A DNA stretch of 64,000 bases, taken from positions 186,001-250,000 of the forward strand of contig JACKAK010000001.1 in NCBI GenBank assembly GCA_020635115.1. The letters run 5' to 3'. The DNA is from Halobacteriovoraceae bacterium. Lineage in GTDB: Bacteria > Bdellovibrionota > Bacteriovoracia > Bacteriovoracales > Bacteriovoracaceae. Under the pieces are notes generated by a model that did no database searches, was not told the origin of the DNA, and worked only from the letters and a program-made list of their open reading frames with translations. Position numbers and translations under genes: made by a program. Positions 60,862-64,000 of the stretch are shown here, one piece after another (the stretch's first letter is position 1; the number at the start of each line of letters is the position of its first letter).

Positions 60862-61970
60862 ATTTTCACCGCCGAGTAACTAATATTAAAGTGACTGTTT
60901 TTAACATAGCTTAGTTCGATATCAGTTATGCAATATTTTCCTAAAAGCGACTTAGCAAGAGTATCAATTTTACTGGTTTCTTCTTTGAGGGTGAATTCGA
61001 CCACATGACCAATTTCCAAAACAATATCACTCACAAATTTTATTCTACAATTATTAAGACGGTTTCTATTGTATAAAGCATGTAACTGATCATCCATGTC
61101 TACTGAGGCCTGAGAGAAGTTATTTAAATATTCAACTTTGTAGTAACCAAGATCATTTGCATAATCAATTTTGTAAGGTGTATCATCATCCTCTGTTGCA
61201 TCACCACTAAATGAAGTTGAGGGTTTCAATTCCTTTTTTTCTCTTTTTTCAGTAATACTTTCAATTTGTCCGTTAAGTTCGAGGTAGTTAATGCTGTATT
61301 CGAGGTAATCAGGATAATATTGCCCAAGATCTAAAGAGTGTTCGACTGAGAGATCTCTAGAGAATGGGTTTATCAACGAATAGTTCGTAAGTGAATTCTG
61401 ATAATTAACAGTAAAGAGAAATCCATAATTAGAGCTTGTTTCATAGATAAATTTCAAGAGAGATTTGTTTGAATAATTATATCTAATAATTTGAGTTTCA
61501 TTAAAATCTGCCCCTAAATTTGCTTCAAGTGCTAAATCTCTGTGAGTAAATTCTTCTAATACAGCTATATTATTTTGCAACAATTCATTTATTTTTATTG
61601 GTGCATTATAAGCACTTGAAGCTGGTGGATTAGTATCAAGAATTTTTTGTCCACCCACATAAGTTAAAACAATATTTTTGCCAGATAAGCTTTGATTAGA
61701 AAGTATTCCTTTAAAAATGTATTTAAAATTGTCTTCATCATCAGGAGTTTCTTTAAAGCTAACACCAAGTTGAATCATTAAAATATCTTGAAAATGCTCT
61801 GAAATTAGTTCATGTCCATGCTTACTTCCGAAGACGATGTGCAATTCATCTATTTGATGACCATTTTTTACTAATTCTAATTTTAAAATATGCTGAAAAA
61901 GTTCCTTTTTTCCATTTTCAATAAGGTTATCTTCTTTATCAATGCACTGTAGAATTACTTTGGAAATCAT
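60858..61970 (-). CDS. Gp27/gpD-like baseplate hub protein
   Basis: A 370-residue hub protein of the phage late-control D/VgrG-N family, forming the trimeric collar between spike and tube. Marks: a beta-rich N-terminus with KYIFKGILSNQSLSGKNIVL, a middle with RDLALEANLGADFNETQII and YNYSNKSLLKFIYETSSNYG (family: q....sdl.Fl...a...G), then FLFTVNYQNSLTNYSLINP. The final domain ends FTLKEETSKIDTLAKSLLG, CITDIELSYVK. There is no OB or needle part; that is encoded at 51752. It overlaps the pentapeptide and radical-SAM genes by 4 bases each. Confidence 0.72.
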   Translation of the reverse strand: MISKVILQCIDKEDNLIENGKKELFQHILKLELVKNGHQIDELHIVFGSKHGHELISEHFQDILMIQLGVSFKETPDDEDNFKYIFKGILSNQSLSGKNIVLTYVGGQKILDTNPPASSAYNAPIKINELLQNNIAVLEEFTHRDLALEANLGADFNETQIIRYNYSNKSLLKFIYETSSNYGFLFTVNYQNSLTNYSLINPFSRDLSVEHSLDLGQYYPDYLEYSINYLELNGQIESITEKREKKELKPSTSFSGDATEDDDTPYKIDYANDLGYYKVEYLNNFSQASVDMDDQLHALYNRNRLNNCRIKFVSDIVLEIGHVVEFTLKEETSKIDTLAKSLLGKYCITDIELSYVKNSHFNISYSAVKI

Positions 61971-62824
61971 AGTGCCACCTCGCTTGATATTAATAGAGGT
62001 GTTGAAGAGCTTTCTAAGACTTGTTCAATTCTTATTTTCTCAATGAATTCAATCTTTCTAGTAATTGTATTAAAAAACTGATTCAAAATAGAAAAATATA
62101 TTTGTCCCTTTTTTTTCAATTCACTTAGAAAGTTTTCAATTGCAACCAGTTCCTTATCCCATCCGGTGAAACTTTCAGTTGTCAAATGTCTAACAATTAC
62201 TGTTTTATTAAGAATTAATAGTTGTTTGAGAGTTGACATTGTCTTCTTTGCAAAACCACTTGGTAATCCATGAAACTTCTCACATTCAATCGTAATCGCT
62301 TTAAAGTCTGGCACAAAGATGTCTACACAATCTTTAAGTTGTTCAATTTGTTCCGAAGATAATATACCTGAAAATTTATAGACAATTTTTCTTTCAGGAT
62401 TGATCATTTTTATCCTTTTGCAAGTGATGGCAACTGATTGGTTATATGTTGAAATGACAAACTCAACGGGAATATCCTTTTCTAGTTTATAGGCAACGAA
62501 TTCTACTAATTTTTGAATTAATACTTGCTTTTTAGGAGTAGAATCATAGAAATCATTTTGATAACAAAAATGGCATTTAAATGGGCAGCCATGTACATAA
62601 AAAGCAAAAACACCTTTTTTATTATCTATAATTTCCTCTTCCCCAAAAAGCATTCCAAATTGAGTTAAGTATATATAATTAAGATCAGCAGGCTTATTAT
62701 CTCTATAATCTTCCACACACAGAAGATCTTCTAGAAGATGTTTTTTCCAATGATCAGTTACAACGGACTGTCCATTTGCAGCGAAAAAAACTTGTGAATA
62801 TCGTTTAGGATATTTAGTCTGCAC
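61967..62824 (-). CDS. Radical SAM protein, PflA/activase-like
   Basis: Radical S-adenosylmethionine enzyme. The [4Fe-4S] motif is CPFKCHFCYQ (Cx3Cx2C). It has the short PFL-activase style with a following SAM strand (VEFVISTYNQSVAI), and PDFKAITIECEKFHG, TVIVRHLTTESFTGWDKE in the second half. No additional iron-sulfur domain or B12 domain is seen. Start is uncertain: GTG 62824, with GAGG six bases upstream and a short overlap with the DUF2997 stop, gives 285 residues; earlier ATGs lie well inside the DUF2997 gene. Substrate unknown. By position it may modify the partner DUF2997 protein or a hub component. Confidence 0.75.
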   Translation of the reverse strand: MQTKYPKRYSQVFFAANGQSVVTDHWKKHLLEDLLCVEDYRDNKPADLNYIYLTQFGMLFGEEEIIDNKKGVFAFYVHGCPFKCHFCYQNDFYDSTPKKQVLIQKLVEFVAYKLEKDIPVEFVISTYNQSVAITCKRIKMINPERKIVYKFSGILSSEQIEQLKDCVDIFVPDFKAITIECEKFHGLPSGFAKKTMSTLKQLLILNKTVIVRHLTTESFTGWDKELVAIENFLSELKKKGQIYFSILNQFFNTITRKIEFIEKIRIEQVLESSSTPLLISSEVAL

Positions 62825-63005
62825 TATATTCCTCACTCTGAGTGTTTTCTTCATAATAGCTATCTTTGAGTTCTCTTTGCTTAACTTCTCCAAGAGCATT
62901 CTCAAGCATCTCTGTCCATTTCTCACATTCATTACCGACGGCATTTTGGACATCCAACTCTACTTTTCCAGTTTTATCTATTTTAATATTTACTTTTTTT
63001 ACCAT
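62814..63005 (-). CDS. DUF2997 protein
   Basis: A 63-residue protein matching the DUF2997 layout: a beta N-terminus KVNIKIDKTGKVELDVQNAV, then GNECEKWTEMLENALGEVKQ where a conserved Cys is followed by T..le..LG, and an acidic tail. Genes for this family are commonly found next to DUF1257 and Ycf46-type AAA genes in diverse bacteria, as here. The biochemical function is not established. The start ATG overlaps the DUF1257 stop by 7 bases. Confidence 0.75.
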   Translation of the reverse strand: MVKKVNIKIDKTGKVELDVQNAVGNECEKWTEMLENALGEVKQRELKDSYYEENTQSEEYSAD

Positions 63006-63391
63006 TGTGCCACCACCAGTTCGATATTTCCCTCTTCGTCTACAACTTCTTCATCTACTTCGTAGCCCTGTTGTTCTAAAGAATCCTTAACCGTAATATA
63101 TGAATACTTTTGTAGCAAAGTTTCTTGAACTTTTTTTGTGTCATATTTCATTTTTTCGAGGAGTTCCCAATCGGCAACCAGTTCATAAGTATTGTCTTCT
63201 TTTAATCTGAGTCCAATATCATATTTAGTTCCGGTTTTAATAAGAAGTTCTACTGAGGTTTTATCTCCAAAAAAATTTTCGATTGTAAGAGAATCGAGAT
63301 CACATACAAAGTCAAAACCCAGCTCTTTTAAGGCCTTCTTAAAAAACTCTAAGTTTTTAATTTGCGTTTTAACTTCCGTAAAATGTGACAT
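62999..63391 (-). CDS. DUF1257 (Ycf35-like) protein
   Basis: A 130-residue protein of the DUF1257 family, named Ycf35 in plastids. It begins MSHFTEVKTQIKNLEFFKKA, the family's standard opening, and continues LKELGFDFVCD, IGLRLKEDNTYELVADWELL and a C-terminal QKYSYITVKDSLEQQGYEV. The last residues form a possible interaction strand (NIELVVAQW). It directly follows the Ycf46-type ATPase gene (one base apart). Function is unknown; conserved linkage to the ATPase suggests a common complex. Confidence 0.82.
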   Translation of the reverse strand: MSHFTEVKTQIKNLEFFKKALKELGFDFVCDLDSLTIENFFGDKTSVELLIKTGTKYDIGLRLKEDNTYELVADWELLEKMKYDTKKVQETLLQKYSYITVKDSLEQQGYEVDEEVVDEEGNIELVVAQW

Positions 63392-64000
63392 TTAGCCTCC
63401 AAGTTCAACCTGTCTTACGTTAGGTTGTTCACCTTTTTTACTTTCAATACAGTTTGCATCAACTGCACGTTCTTTTCCCCATCGCCTAGTTTCTTCAATT
63501 TTTTCTTTCATAGTTATAGCAATTGGAGTGGTTTTTAATAATGCTTCAGAAAGATCATTCATTCTTAGTTCTCTTTCTTCAAAATAAGCATTATATCTAG
63601 CATCGATAAGAGCTTGTTCAATTTCAGCTCCACTGAATTCTTTAGAGAACTGGCCAAATTGTTCTTGATTAAAATCTTCAATTTGCCATTTTCTTTTTGA
63701 GAGATGAATGTTCAAAATATCAAGTCTATCCTTTTCTTCTGGTAGATCTGCATAGAAAAGTTCATCGAAACGGCCTTTTCTAAGTAATTCAGGAGGTAAA
63801 GACCTCACATCATTTGCCGTAGCAAGAACAAATACAGGTTTTTTCTTTTCTTGCATCCAAGTTAAGAAAGTACCAAAAACTCGAACGGTTGTACCACCGT
63901 CTCCGCCACCACTTGAAGCACCAGATAGACCTTTTTCAATTTCATCGATCCATAAGATACATGGGGAGACACTTTCTGCTGTTAAGAGGGCCTGTCTTAA
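63392..64000 (-). CDS. Ycf46-type AAA ATPase, N-terminal part beyond window
   Basis: The frame stays open to the window edge, so at least ~200 C-terminal residues are visible and the Walker A part is missing. Walker B is CILWIDEIEKGLSG, followed by a Gly/Ser loop and TTVRVFGTFLTWMQEKKKP, sensor 1 VLATANDVRSLPPELLRKGR with the arginine finger, and DELFYADLPEEKDRLDILNI, all diagnostic for the Ycf46 branch of AAA proteins. The small helical domain follows (FSGAEIEQALIDARYNAYFE). The C-terminal tail ends VRQVELGG, probably an adaptor segment. It is the first visible gene of the long operon. Confidence 0.9.
   Translation of the reverse strand, partial: LRQALLTAESVSPCILWIDEIEKGLSGASSGGGDGGTTVRVFGTFLTWMQEKKKPVFVLATANDVRSLPPELLRKGRFDELFYADLPEEKDRLDILNIHLSKRKWQIEDFNQEQFGQFSKEFSGAEIEQALIDARYNAYFEERELRMNDLSEALLKTTPIAITMKEKIEETRRWGKERAVDANCIESKKGEQPNVRQVELGG

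Larger units (their letters stand above)
30981..64000 (-). other. Contractile injection-system operon, continuing past window
   Basis: All 26 genes read in one direction, with overlaps of 1-11 bases or gaps under 20 bases at almost every junction and no terminator or promoter seen inside. Sheath, tube, spike, hub, gp25, J, I and AAA+ genes give the identity. Missing from view are a tape-measure protein, a tube cap and any kinase for the FHA proteins; they may lie upstream beyond 64000. Confidence 0.75.

Overview
The window is AT-rich DNA from a Gram-negative bacterium. It is dense with Sec-exported and lipoprotein genes and carries outer-envelope sugar genes (a heptosyltransferase-like GT9, UDP-glucose dehydrogenase, a WaaE-like GT2), a methyl-accepting chemotaxis protein and a large contractile-injection cluster. 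Base composition, the many long helical exported proteins of unknown family and the gene mix would fit a Bacteriovorax/Halobacteriovorax-type member of the Bdellovibrionota. No rRNA or other marker in the window proves this.

Positions 1-20400 are mostly ordinary chromosome: a partial lipoprotein, recO with a short SF2 helicase and a GT9, a NifU-domain protein, a DTW-domain protein, a nitrilase-family amidase overlapping ugd, a divergent GT2 plus flippase-like membrane protein, two small related lipoproteins, lepA, a Trk/Ktr potassium uptake operon (trkH-like, trkA-like and a TM-HAMP-PAS protein with no output domain) and an MCP. Positions 20485-28334 hold three tandem paralogues of about 830-860 residues. 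They look like exported, nucleotide-binding-dead relatives of dynamin-family GTPases. A Cys-repeat secreted protein and another exported protein follow.

From the right edge to 30981 every gene is on the minus strand, and nearly all adjacent pairs overlap or abut. I read this as one transcription unit of at least 33 kb that continues beyond 64000. In transcription order it has: a Ycf46-type AAA ATPase, DUF1257, DUF2997, a radical-SAM protein, a gp27/gpD-like hub, a pentapeptide-repeat protein, a gp25-like baseplate protein, a baseplate J protein, a P2 gpI-like protein, a fibre/baseplate-like protein, an FHA protein, an FHA-TM-vWA-TM-FHA membrane protein, a lipoprotein, a gp5-like spike, an eCIS-type AAA+ ATPase, a probable tube protein, a probable tube-initiator protein, an unknown protein, six near-identical tandem copies of a 758-residue exported protein, a membrane-segment protein and a sheath protein.

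Taken together this is a contractile injection system of phage-tail ancestry. Unlike classic released eCIS, it seems to carry its own envelope parts (an inner-membrane FHA/vWA protein and a lipoprotein) and a regulatory or modification cassette (Ycf46, DUF1257, DUF2997, radical SAM). The most striking structure is the six-copy array with an exact 2273-bp period, 4-bp stop/start overlaps, mosaic sequence blocks, and a signal peptide in the first copy unlike that of the other five. Functions of the array protein, the pseudo-dynamin-like family and several cluster proteins are unknown; assignments to phage-tail families rest on my reading of motifs without a database search.
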